DNA from: Paramacrobiotus metropolitanus
Lineage: Eukaryota; Tardigrada; Eutardigrada; Parachela; Macrobiotidae
Reading direction: 5' to 3'
Assembly (NCBI RefSeq): GCF_019649055.1
Contig: NW_026570243.1
Coordinates: 682,001-746,000 of the forward strand
DNA length: 64,000 bases
Part shown: positions 32,738 through 42,524 of the stretch, piece after piece
Layout: each line of letters opens with the position of its first letter
Position numbering within the stretch: the first letter of the stretch is position 1
Position numbers and translations under genes: made by a program
The notes under the pieces: generated by a model
Databases searched by the model: none
Seen by the model: only the letters and a program-made list of their open reading frames with translations
What the model was told of the DNA's origin: nothing

Positions 32738-35700
32738 CATGGCCAATAATATAATTAAATCCTTTTTTTGTGATTTTTGTGTATTCCAGTTGCTGGTGCT
32801 TGGTGGTGTTGATGCTTGTAAAGTGTAGCAGAAACCTTTACCTAAAATTTTGCTGGCAAAATATTTAGGTAAACTAGACAATCCGTTGAAATTGTTATAA
32901 GTCGGGAGTGCCTGAATTGTGATGTGACTAATATTGTATTTTGCGTAGTGTTTGCATTGCGCAGTTTTGACGCAAAACGAAGTGTATAGTACTTTGCGTA
33001 CTATAGTGACTCTGACAGCGACTGTTATACGGCCATGAGAATAACTGACATTAGCTTAATTAAGCAGCCGAGAAATGTAAGGTGAAGAAAACAAATGTAA
33101 AGTGAAGGTTCACGGATCCCAGAGCAGGGGAGAATTGCAACCTTAATTGCAAACCTGCTGTTTCTATAAAATCTGCCGTTAGCGCTTACGCAACACCAGT
33201 TCACCAGTGTATCAGTGCTAGCGAGGTTACTCTTATTTGCTGAATTTGTTAATTCATGTGGGCAGGTTTCATACTCGTATAATATTAATCTTGTTATATG
33301 GCTGCATTATGGTACCCTTTTTGACATGCAAGCTCTAGATCTTTACCTTTTTTCTAAATATACTGTACTTACTTTGCATTAAGACTTCGTTCGTAATTCA
33401 CTATTGGCAAAATTGAGTAACATTCAGGTAACCGATCAGTTCAGCACAAAAATTACGGCAAAATTTGCAATAACCTTTTGTGTTTTTCGTGGCCATTTAT
33501 ACGATAAGCTACTGTTATCTGTCCGATCACCGATCGCAACACAGTTAATGTAGACTTGTGGTGATCAGCCAAACGGTACAAAAAAATACGTATTCTCAGG
33601 GTAAACAAACTAAAATTATGGACATTAACATATAATGGTACTCGCAGTGAGAATTACTCCTGGCCATGTTGCATCATAATGCATTCAAAAAATTTCCCGT
33701 ACAGATATATATGTGATTCTACACATCTGTGCACTGCAACTGCACTGGACTGCGTTTCGGGTTAGCGTTACCGATAGTTTCTTCGAATGTTGGTGGTGGA
33801 AGTGCATATATATACAGTTACCATGTACGTTTTACCACCTTCGGCATTCTGCATCAGCGATGTGCCGGCGGCGGACATCTCCCTGTAAACATCTTAAAAA
33901 GACCGGGCAAGGCGACATGTACAAGAGCTGCAGCCCGAAAACAGTAAACACCGATTTTTGGACGAGCAGTACATCTTGTAAATTTGTACCGACTCTTTCG
34001 CTGTACACCTTCGCTTTGGAGGAGGCTTTGAAAGGGCTCCGCCTTCGAGCAGCAGCAAAAGAGGTTATCACTTATCAGCCCTTTTAAACAAACAATCCGG
34101 GGCAAATTCATGGTCACTAAAAAAAAATTTTGACTTTTAACAGTACTTAATACTGTAATAATTATCATAAACCGACAATATTAATGATCCACTTTCCCTG
34201 CAGATATGACCGTACGGTTTATTCGTCTACCCTATATACTCGTACCAAACGTCCGGTGCAGTCTCTGGGAAGAAAATTACCTTCCAAACACATGTGGTGC
34301 TAGAACATTCGTCAAAAAACTTGCAGTTGTGTATGCATGCACAGACCTTGTGTAGTCTGCATAAGTACACGGGCTGGCGAAAATTTCCAATTCATTTTGG
34401 AAAATCTAGAAGAAAAGCCCCACGTCCATTGGGTAAAATCGGCCTCGCAGTATTCGCACACTACAGTTTGTTTGTACAGAAGAACTAGAAGGCAGAGCAG
34501 AGTTTGGCGGCTGCTTCTCGGTCATGTACCAAACATTACTCTTATGGAGTGATGGTAATGCCCATCTTTATAATAAAAATTTGGCTAAAAAAATACAAAC
34601 TGGGTGACATCAAAATTATTAAAAATACTTAAAGTTAATGGAAAAAAAGGAAGGCATTACAATTAGGATCTTTCTTATGACAAAGCATCGCTATAACTGA
34701 GTTGCAAAAAATGCAGCTACAGAGTAGTAAAGCGAGAGCAAGACTGAAGGGGTGATTTGGAAAAACCGTACGTAAGCCATCTTCAAAATGAACTCTAACA
34801 AATTATCGCAAGTGGTTAATAATAAATCAAAGCATGTCACTTTATACTGACTGGAACGTACGTATAAGAGGACATTCTTTGAAAAGTCCGAAGCCTTCTG
34901 ATTGCATGTTCTTTGCTCAAATACACGTACTGCACTAAAACACAATATGTACTCGATAATATATTCTGTATTCTAACGGAAAATTGTTTGATTAATGACA
35001 ACGATGAGATGAATAAGGATTTACACTCATAGTAATTGTAGCTTTAACCGTGCAAGTTATAATTATTCCGATCGCTTTTTACGTTATTTATGTATAAAGT
35101 GCTTTAAATTTCACAAATCTGGACTGTTCACCGCCCAAGGCTTCCTGTTCGCAGCAGTCGTTGGGGTAACCACAGTTCAGATACCTCTACAGGTTTAGGC
35201 CGTTCGATGCCCACCTGCACTGAAATAATTGTAAAGCTCATGTGCATATCGCACTATTAAATTATCGCAGATTAGTAGTACTACGCACCGGCATAGTGCT
35301 CCTTAGGCCCGCGATCCTTTGTATTAGTTTATTACTCAAAGAAACCCGTAATACGCCGTCTGATTTTCAGACGGTTAATTAACTGTTGTTAAGTGACAAA
35401 ATGCACACAAAACTGTCGGCCTCACACAATACAATTTAAGAGGTTTAACTTTAATTTATGCTCTACATCGACTAAAGAGCGGTCAAGCGAAAGTAAAACA
35501 TATTTAGGCCGGCCTTCCTTTTCGATATAAGAGATACACACCAGGCTTGCGAGCCAGATCTAGTTCGACGGAAAATCCAAAATTATGAGTTTTTTAAGTC
35601 ATTTTGGAGTACATGGCATTCAGCTAATTTCACATTTTGACTGAGTCACACATTTCTCCGTTCAGTTTTGTTTAGGATTCAGTTTTGTTTACGATTACGC

Positions 35701-36088
35701 TTAATCCTTGGGTAACTATACATTTCCATATACACACGGCAAGGCTTTGATTTTTCTAACAATACAATAAAGGGGAAGGCCTGGAAAGGGTATCGGAAGC
35801 TCATTTTATCATTCCTGTTGTAGGTACGTTACTACTTAAAAACGCATAAAGGAATACATTTTTGTTTAACAACGATGATAATTATCAGCCACATAATCCG
35901 CGTGTGACCTCGAGGTGATTTGATTTGATATGGTATTGCGCATTATGTATAAGCTGTCTATGCATTGAACTAAGTCATTTGCTCATCAGTTGTTCTAGGA
36001 ATCAGTATGTAATTCCCTCAACGACATTTTGCAGGGAGCGTCTAGAGATTTACTGACAATCCTCCACTATCGTGATTAAAAAGTGATA
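32738..36088. other. Intergenic region between genes A and B
   Basis: No supportable gene. Overlapping frames at 33,713-34,168 on both strands lack a good start, splice context or recognisable motif. Confidence 0.5.
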
Positions 36089-37364
36089 ATGTCGGTCTTT
36101 CCCGTATTCTTCTGGATCTTTGCGATCGCAACTTCGTCCTTTCCCAGCATTTACGCCATGAGTCTGAAAGAGGTCATGGTGAGCAGGAGCAAGAGATGTC
36201 TTTTTGGATGCATTATCCCAAGTAATCGATATTTCAAATTAAAAACTATGCAAATCGTAATTTTTAAGCGCTATCACTTGTTTCTGCGGGAGTTATTAGC
36301 GGAATGTGTACAGTACTATGCACTACCATAAATGTGTGTTATTTTTGTCTAGATAAGAATAATTCGTACGTACTTCACGCAATTCGTTGGTTATTTTATT
36401 TGTATCTGTAAATTTATTTACTGTACTTTACAGTTTACATGCTACTGTAAAAGCTAAAATGGCCAACTTAATATTTACTGTAACTACTATAGACGTCTTA
36501 TGGCGGCACAATAATATTATAAATGTCTCACATTGCTTGAGAAAAACCACATAATTTCATTTTTGTGATAATCTTTGCGCGATTGCTGCTTAGCTTGGAC
36601 ATAAGCTTAATTAAGTATTCTCTGACCCGGGGAAATGTGGCCCACCCGTTTCGAAATAACCTTTTTAAAAACGGGTTTTCTGAGAGACATGAATGCGATA
36701 AATAACAACCCAGGGATACTATTACTTATATGCAAATACAGGTAACAATACAAGGTCAACGCGGTAATAAATTTCAGGTAACCAACCCGGCCAGTACATC
36801 ATGAATCCAAATACCTTCCAAGAATCTCAGATGGAAAATCGGCAGTTAGTTGTTCCGAGCGCTTTGCCGGCTCCTCAAGCTCTTGAGCAACCCTACCTCG
36901 ACAGCCGACAGCTGTCCGTGCCGAGCACTCTATCCGCTTCTGTCAGCCTTATCCCAACTTGGCAGGTCAATGCGGTGGCTTTGCCACAAAACGGTACTAC
37001 GGCGTACAATCCCTACCCACCGGCACTGCCCACCGACTATTACGGATCGGATACCAATCTTCTAACCGTCCTACAGACCCTCTTCGTGCAAACGGTCGCT
37101 CTGAGCACGGTACCAGACACTGTCAAACTGCAGCTGCAGAACGCCATGGTCTTCGTTATCATCAGTCCGGGATGCACCGTGGATGTCCGGTCGGTGGTCA
37201 GCAGTGCCCTGACGGCGATGTCGGCCGTAACAGGACTGCCGGACTACGCCAGACGGCAGATCGCGACGGCCAATAACTTACTGCTCACTTTGGACTGTTC
37301 ATCCACGCAGACCACCGATCTCGCTTATGTTGCGGCCCCTGCTGGGCAGTATCCTCGTACATAA
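36089..37364 (+). CDS. Family gene B: secreted protein with one helical domain
   Basis: Two exons: 36089-36221 and 36778-37364, phase 1, 239 aa. The ATG at 36089 gives a signal peptide (MSVFPVFFWIFAIATS). RSKR followed by CLFGC resembles the RxKR-SLFP segment of A and D. Exon 2 encodes a Pro/Leu/Ser-rich stretch, then NPYPPAL and a helical domain (about 121-217) containing LQTLFVQTVAL, LQLQNAMVFVI, SPGC, a second helix pair and a closing LDC. This domain is shared with D (NPYPPAM...TPGC...LNC) and, without the two Cys, with E. No six-Cys exon could be found between the two exons; it may be truly absent or hidden. The start of exon 2 follows TTTCAG. The function is unknown; it is probably an extracellular structural or binding protein. 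Confidence 0.65.
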
Positions 37365-37769
37365 TCGGAGCCATACAACGGCGTTACGCATGCAGATGGG
37401 GATTCTGCTTCCCATCGAGAAATATGGTTATGGATTGCAGTATTAATCATGGACTACACACCGCGCACAAAGCTGCACGGCAACTTTGTACATAATTCAC
37501 ACATTACAGAATTTTATTATACGTATTACAAATATTTGTGTACACAATTTTAATATGCGATCTGGTGTCCGACTGCGGCTGCGTATTAGTGAGTGGTGCT
37601 TCACATTAGTGGTACAGTAATTTTTTTTTTCTGGCTAGTTTTTATTATTTTTCCTCATCAAAGCATTAACAGTAACTTAGAAGGCAATCACTCTTATTAA
37701 GCATCAATCGAGAGGGGCGGCCTAATTACAGAGAAAGTTTCCCAGTGCAATTTCTAGAAACGAAATCAA

Positions 37770-37960
37770 GCCCGTTCGGGGCACGAAACATGCTGGCCTA
37801 TCCGGAACATTTTCTGTTCCAGGACAATGGCATTTCCGGGCCAACCTATTGTGGGCCAGATCTGGTTCAGTTTCGTGGGAAGAACTTGCCCAGAGTGGTG
37901 CTGAAATATTCTGGCCCAAAAAATCATAGTTCTGGCCCACAAATAAAGTTTTCTTTATCT
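37770..37960. repeat. GGCC-rich dispersed repeat, copy 1
   Basis: Repeated TGGCC, GGGCCA and GGCCC words surround a core GAAGAACTTGCCCAGAGTGG. A similar core (AGAACTTGCTCAGAGTGGT) and GTGxGGGCCAGA occur in 39,740-39,945. Terminal repeats are unclear, so the class is unknown. Confidence 0.45.
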
Positions 37961-38122
37961 GGATATTTTAATTCAGGTAGCGAACAAAATCTAGCGATGT
38001 CAGCTACAAAATTCCTGTTGATTCAGAAGCCATGATAACTGACCGGCAGTATGTACATGTATGCAATGTATATTGTATTACGTACGTAAAATGTCGTATA
38101 TCCGGTCCGAATAGAGCCTAGT

Positions 38123-38210
38123 AATAATAAGTAATAATAATATTACTTATTATTGTGGAGCTCTATTATGAATTATTATTACATTATAATAAAATATAAT
38201 AATAATTCAT
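38123..38210. repeat. Two adjacent AT-rich palindromes
   Basis: AATAATAAGTAAT (38123-38135) pairs with ATTACTTATTATT (38142-38154). ATGAATTATTATTA (38168-38181) pairs with TAATAATAATTCAT (38197-38210). Both are perfect. Confidence 0.65.
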
Positions 38211-39294
38211 AACTGCTTTAAACTGACACAACGCGCTGCAGTCACTGCATATAATAATATCTATATTATATTATTTGAAATGAATTTATGAGCATTGTTC
38301 TATAAATCCAAAGTTGAAAACTACTACTACATCAACAAAATTAATCATGCAGGCAATTAAAGAATATTATTGTAAATTGTAATACAATTTACTGAAACAA
38401 TTTGCTGGACCATTTGGAAACTGCCAGCCGGGGTAGTTCGCTTTTCCCGCGCTTGGAGGCGGTACTGCCGTTGCTCTAGATGCACCATACTGTACTTATT
38501 GCACATCACTGTCAAAGACTTATAAGTACTGACATTGTTGGCTTCTGGCTATTGCAAACTTTTAAACAATAAACAGCTCTTCTTCTACTTTGATTTTATT
38601 TTGTTCATGTTCTACTTAATTGTTGTAATCACGAAGGCATTTTTGTGCATTTCAAACTTGTAACGACTGCTTCTGGGAATTTGTTAAGAGCGCTGTCTTG
38701 ACGCTGTAATTTCGTGCAGTTCAGCCTTTACTGTTCCAACGGTTCGTGTAGTTTGCCAGCTCTCGACTTGCGTCGGTTCTCTGATCGTCAAAAACCTCTT
38801 TTCCACTGAGAAACCGCCTTGTCGAAACCTTCCACGGCCTAGGATCAAGCAGAAATGTTCCGAAAGATGTGGAAATTAATACAAATTAGAACAGGATGAT
38901 CCCGTGCAGGTGCGTGCGTAGCGTTAAAAGTACTTTGAATACGGTAATATTATCAGTATATGCAAACAGCAGAAATACGCGCATAGTTTATTTGCACTGG
39001 GAAACTATTTATACTAAATACTGATGGGAACTATTTATACTAAATTTATACTGATGGGACACGTAACTACAACGCGTACTTAACTACGTACTGCTGTTGT
39101 TTTATTTTTAATTAATTATTGTCGCAGCTTATTGTGATAATTTTTTCGCGTGTGAGAATTGCAATTTGTGGAAAAAGTCCTATTTGTTTGTAGTCCATTT
39201 TGTTATTTTCAAACTGCAATAAATTATTGATTTTAAGTGTTAAAATGATTATTTTATTGACTAATGAGTGGATTAATAAGTATAATAATTGCAG

Positions 39295-39496
39295 GATTTT
39301 TCTCAGAAATTCCCATTTCCCGATGAACATTATTCAAGAACGCCTGCCCACAGCCAGCACGCGCATGAACCCATTGAAGCTGCCGAATATTTCCAACAAG
39401 AAGTTGCGAGAAAAACTGTATGCCATCGGGTCGGAGGCGCCTTCGAAGAGAGCTGATGCGAATGTTAATTACGAAATTATTGAGCCGAAATACTGA
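39295..39496 (+). pseudogene. C-terminal HECT ubiquitin-ligase fragment (UBE3B/UBE3C-like)
   Basis: An acceptor-like TTGCAG precedes an open frame ending at TGA 39494-39496. It contains ERLPTASTRMNPLKLPN followed by KKLREKLYAI. In UBE3B/UBE3C-type HECT ligases the C-terminal lobe has RLPTASTCMNLLKLP and then LRxKLLYAI, the Cys being the ubiquitin-thioester residue. Here Cys is Arg (CGC, one transition from TGC), and the usual GFELS end is replaced by a different tail. No other HECT exon is seen nearby. It is a host-gene fragment, either a relic or a repurposed last exon. AATAAA signals at 39616 and 39647 mean a transcript is possible. Confidence 0.55.
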
Positions 39497-39615
39497 GAAA
39501 TGATTGTACACATATATACGCTGTGCATCTTGTTTTACATGTTTATGACGTGCTTAACGCAGCCTGTGATCAGTGCATGTGATGCGCTACATGATCATTA
39601 TGTTATATAAATGTT

Positions 39616-39652
39616 AATAAAGCATACTAATTGTATATCACTGAATAATAAA
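39616..39652 (+). terminator. Tandem polyadenylation signals
   Basis: AATAAA at 39616-39621 and 39647-39652, about 120-155 bp after the HECT-fragment stop codon. Confidence 0.4.
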
Positions 39653-39739
39653 GCTTCTAAGTCGTGTTAAGGCGTTGGTTTAAGTAAATATAAAATAAAA
39701 AAGCTACTGCAAACCAAAGTCAGTTAATGTATGGACTGG

Positions 39740-39945
39740 GCCTGAATGCTGTTACATATCGTGTTTAGATAGGCCCAGGCGGAACCAGAACTTGCTCAGA
39801 GTGGTCTACAAATAGGCCTTCCGCCCGTATGCCGGTAGGCCTGAGCTCTCTGGCCCGCACAATGGCACCTCTTGGACTTTGCTTGGTCCCGAACAGGGTA
39901 GTTTGACAGGCCCAAACAACCCCTGTTCGGGTTTCAGATTAGCAC
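39740..39945. repeat. GGCC-rich dispersed repeat, copy 2
   Basis: It shares the AGAACTTGCTCAGAGTGGT core and GGCC-rich words with 37,770-37,960. It overlaps the last third of the unrecognised minus-strand open frame at 39,806-40,146, so that part of the frame is likely repeat-derived. Confidence 0.4.
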
Positions 39946-40146
39946 TGGGTTGATCTAAATTTGCTCCCAATGGCGCTGTCCCCATGATCGATGCCGCATT
40001 TCCTCGTTGAATTTCAATGCTGATCCGTTGGCGAAGGTATTCCGTGGCACGTTTTTCGCCAGTTTCTTGTTGTATGAGCTGTATGAGCTGTCCAAATTCC
40101 GTTATCGTGCGGGCAGCTTCCGGTCCGGGCGGCCCGAGCGTTTCAA
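39806..40146 (-). CDS. Unrecognised protein-coding exon, partial
   Basis: The frame is open from an acceptor-like TGAATACAG (exon start 40146) to TAG at 39806-39808. The first part is convincing protein: ETLGPPGPEAARTITEFGQL, then a predicted helix with QQETGEKRATEYLRQRIS and IQRGNAASIMGT. Codon use is GC-rich in third positions compared with the flanks. The last 40 or so residues overlap a GGCC-rich repeat and are doubtful. There is no ATG in the exon, so an upstream exon is needed; none is recognised before 41 kb. It could be a host gene or derived from a mobile element. I do not recognise the family. Confidence 0.4.
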
Positions 40147-41306
40147 CTGTATTCAGTAATTAATTATTGAATCATAGTACGCAAAGCCATTATGTTGGCA
40201 TACTCGCAGTTGCACTACTGTTGCGTGTATGATGCAAATATTGTTCGCAAAGAATCTGAGTTTGTCAAAGAGAACGTTTTTCGAAATACGAAATAGTGTG
40301 ACCGCCCAGGAAATTTTTGTTTTTAACAGCTTTAGCAAACAAGTGTTTCATAGAAATTATCTGCTTGTATAAATAATTCTTGCACAGTATAAGCAAATAC
40401 GAGTATTGGCTATTTTGTGGTTTCGTTGCTGCAGTTACCTGTCTACCATAATTTTATTTTGACAATGTTCGGTTTTGAACTGTATTTTGAAAATTAATAC
40501 GGTAAATCACTCACGACAATATTATCTCACCAATATCAAAATCAGCTCAACAATTATGTAAGCGTCTGTTTGTGCACGAGTGCCTAATAATTTAACGACG
40601 ACATGAAAAACACAATTTGGATCGAATCGACGACGGTAAAAGCAGAAAATGAACTCAAAAATATTCTGTTCGTCGAACAAAATAACTAATGCTAGATACT
40701 GTAATGTGGTAATCAGATTTCCTTCGAACCATGCAACAACTTACTCGTATTTTCGGGTGCATCGAAGAAAGCCGTCATCTTTGGGCGGTGCGTTCACGTG
40801 TACCGTATTCTTGTGAACCCTGTATGCGTATATAACAAAGATATTCTGCACTGCTTATGCGATGGAATTTGGATTGTTTCGTTGCAAAACCGGCTGATAA
40901 ATTGTCAGCATGATGAAACAATTCATTAATGCATACAACCCAATTAGTATCTTAGCTTTAATCGTTGCACGTTCAAGTCGTTAAAGAATACGGCATTCGC
41001 ATAACGCAATAGTGCCCATCGTCCATCTGATATCGGCATTGAAAGGCCTAGAAATACCTTCGACACTATTACATAGTTAAAAAGCCCACTTAGCGGTCAT
41101 ATGCGTGATACATGTCATATAGAAAGCGATCGAAGAGAAATTTTTATGACCGAATATGATATCTTCGATAAATTAAGCGCGCATAAAGCCAACGCTCAAT
41201 AGGTCACACTTGCTCGGCATACAGTTGACGCATTTCGGATTTCGCTCGTTCAGCTTCCTTAACCGTCGTCGGCAGTCATTCAGCTACGAGGACGACTGAA
41301 GTATCG
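40147..41306. other. Non-coding stretch upstream of gene C
   Basis: No supportable gene; it should include the gene C promoter. Confidence 0.5.
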
Positions 41307-41314
41307 AAAGGTCA
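41307..41314 (+). promoter_or_regulatory. AAAGGTCA half-site upstream of gene C
   Basis: AAAGGTCAC lies 59 bp before the gene C ATG, in the context TCGAAAGGTCACGGTGC. Gene D has TTGAAAGGTAACAGTGC near 45,397, a similar context with one base of the half-site changed. Function is inferred. Confidence 0.3.
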
Positions 41315-41372
41315 CGGTGCTGAGCAGTTGTCCGAGCGGCTTCATCTACTAGGAAAGTTCCCCATAATAATC

Positions 41373-42524
41373 ATGCAGCCTCTTATAGTATCCATATTCT
41401 TCGCCCTCCTCATCTGCGCCCATGGATTTCCTTACAGACTCAATGCAAAATGTACGCTGAGGATATTTTATATGATGTGGACTTTATACTTATGTTTCAA
41501 CGATTATATAAATCTTTTTTGCGTTTGCAGCGGAGCCGGCACGGAACCGACAAGAGCGTAGTTTATTTCCTTGTAAGTGCAAACACCTTATATATATACA
41601 GTAAAAAATATGATAAAGTTCATCGTATTGTATTTTGAGAATATGGCTGATCAAAATACTGATACACAAAATCACTATCCTTTTTCTGTGGATAACAGCT
41701 GAGGTTGGTTATGTCTCCGAAGAAAATTCTGCCGCTTTTGGATACCTAATTGATAATTCTATTTTATAAATTAGAAATGCGTAGAATGTAACTTGCAATA
41801 CTAGTATATGAAAAATTAGAATTGTTGAAGTATCGTATTAGAAGGCAGACCGGGATAAGCTTTATTTAAAACAGTTTGCTTATGTTGCAATAAATGCTAT
41901 TAGTTTTGCAAGTACTACTGGACAGCGTGCTGATTGCTCAAGAAAAGCCTGTCGCAACGTAATGCTGACTGTTCCCAACATTGCAGTTGTTGTGGGAGAA
42001 ACAATCCTCGACATACAGTGCAAACGTGGTTACCTAACGGTTTGCGCACCCGATGGACCGGACGCCTGCCCGATCGGTTATTCTTCTCAGACCAACGTCG
42101 GAGTATGCGGATTCGCAACCCTCAATCACTACCTGAATACGAGCAACCTTGCCGGTAAAAAAGAAAAGCGAAATTTACGCGATCCAGTATTCTACTAAAG
42201 CTGTTTTTGTCTAGGCACATGCTGTTACAAACTTGCCGACACATCGGCTACCACCACAACCGGTATGGCGATTACTTGTTTACACGAAATTACGCAGCTG
42301 TGCATATAAGCATGCTTTCTATTACAGGGGCATCGACCTCGTCCAACTCCACGGCACAGACCATCCTTACTCCTCAGATCATTGCCTACCCCGTGTATGC
42401 TCAGTATCCGTATGCCATTAGCTCGGGATCCAGTTCCGGCACATCAGGAACATCCGGCACTAGCGGAATGACGAGCGGTACCAGCGGCATGAGCAGCAGC
42501 TACGGCTCAACGTACGGGCGATGA
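41373..42524 (+). CDS. Family gene C: short six-Cys protein, truncated copy of gene D
   Basis: Five exons: 41373-41451, 41531-41557, 41987-42154, 42215-42262, 42328-42524, all phase 1, 172 aa. A signal peptide (MQPLIVSIFFALLICAHG) is followed by a short 9-codon exon, the six-Cys domain and GTCCYKLADTSATTTT, then STAQTILTPQIIAYPVYAQYPYAISSGS and Gly/Ser/Thr repeats ending SSYGSTYGR and TGA. The six-Cys exon and the next two exons are nearly identical to those of gene D, and the intron before the last exon is also clearly alignable with the gene D intron, so C is a recent partial duplicate or has been converted by D. It lacks the R-x-K-R site (ARNRQE instead) and everything after the first Ser-rich repeat. 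Secreted; function unknown. Confidence 0.75.

Larger units (their letters stand above)
37365..39294. other. Intergenic region with repeats
   Basis: No gene seen. It contains a GGCC-rich repeat (37,770-37,960) and AT palindromes (38,123-38,210), listed separately. Confidence 0.5.

Noticed and set aside
33713-34168. Two opposed open frames of over 100 codons
   Set aside because: Cys/Trp-rich random-looking content, no good start context, no family resemblance.
41318-41350. tRNA-like GTCCGAGCGG string
   Set aside because: No acceptor stem, anticodon arm or T-arm can be folded around it; it lies in the gene C leader.
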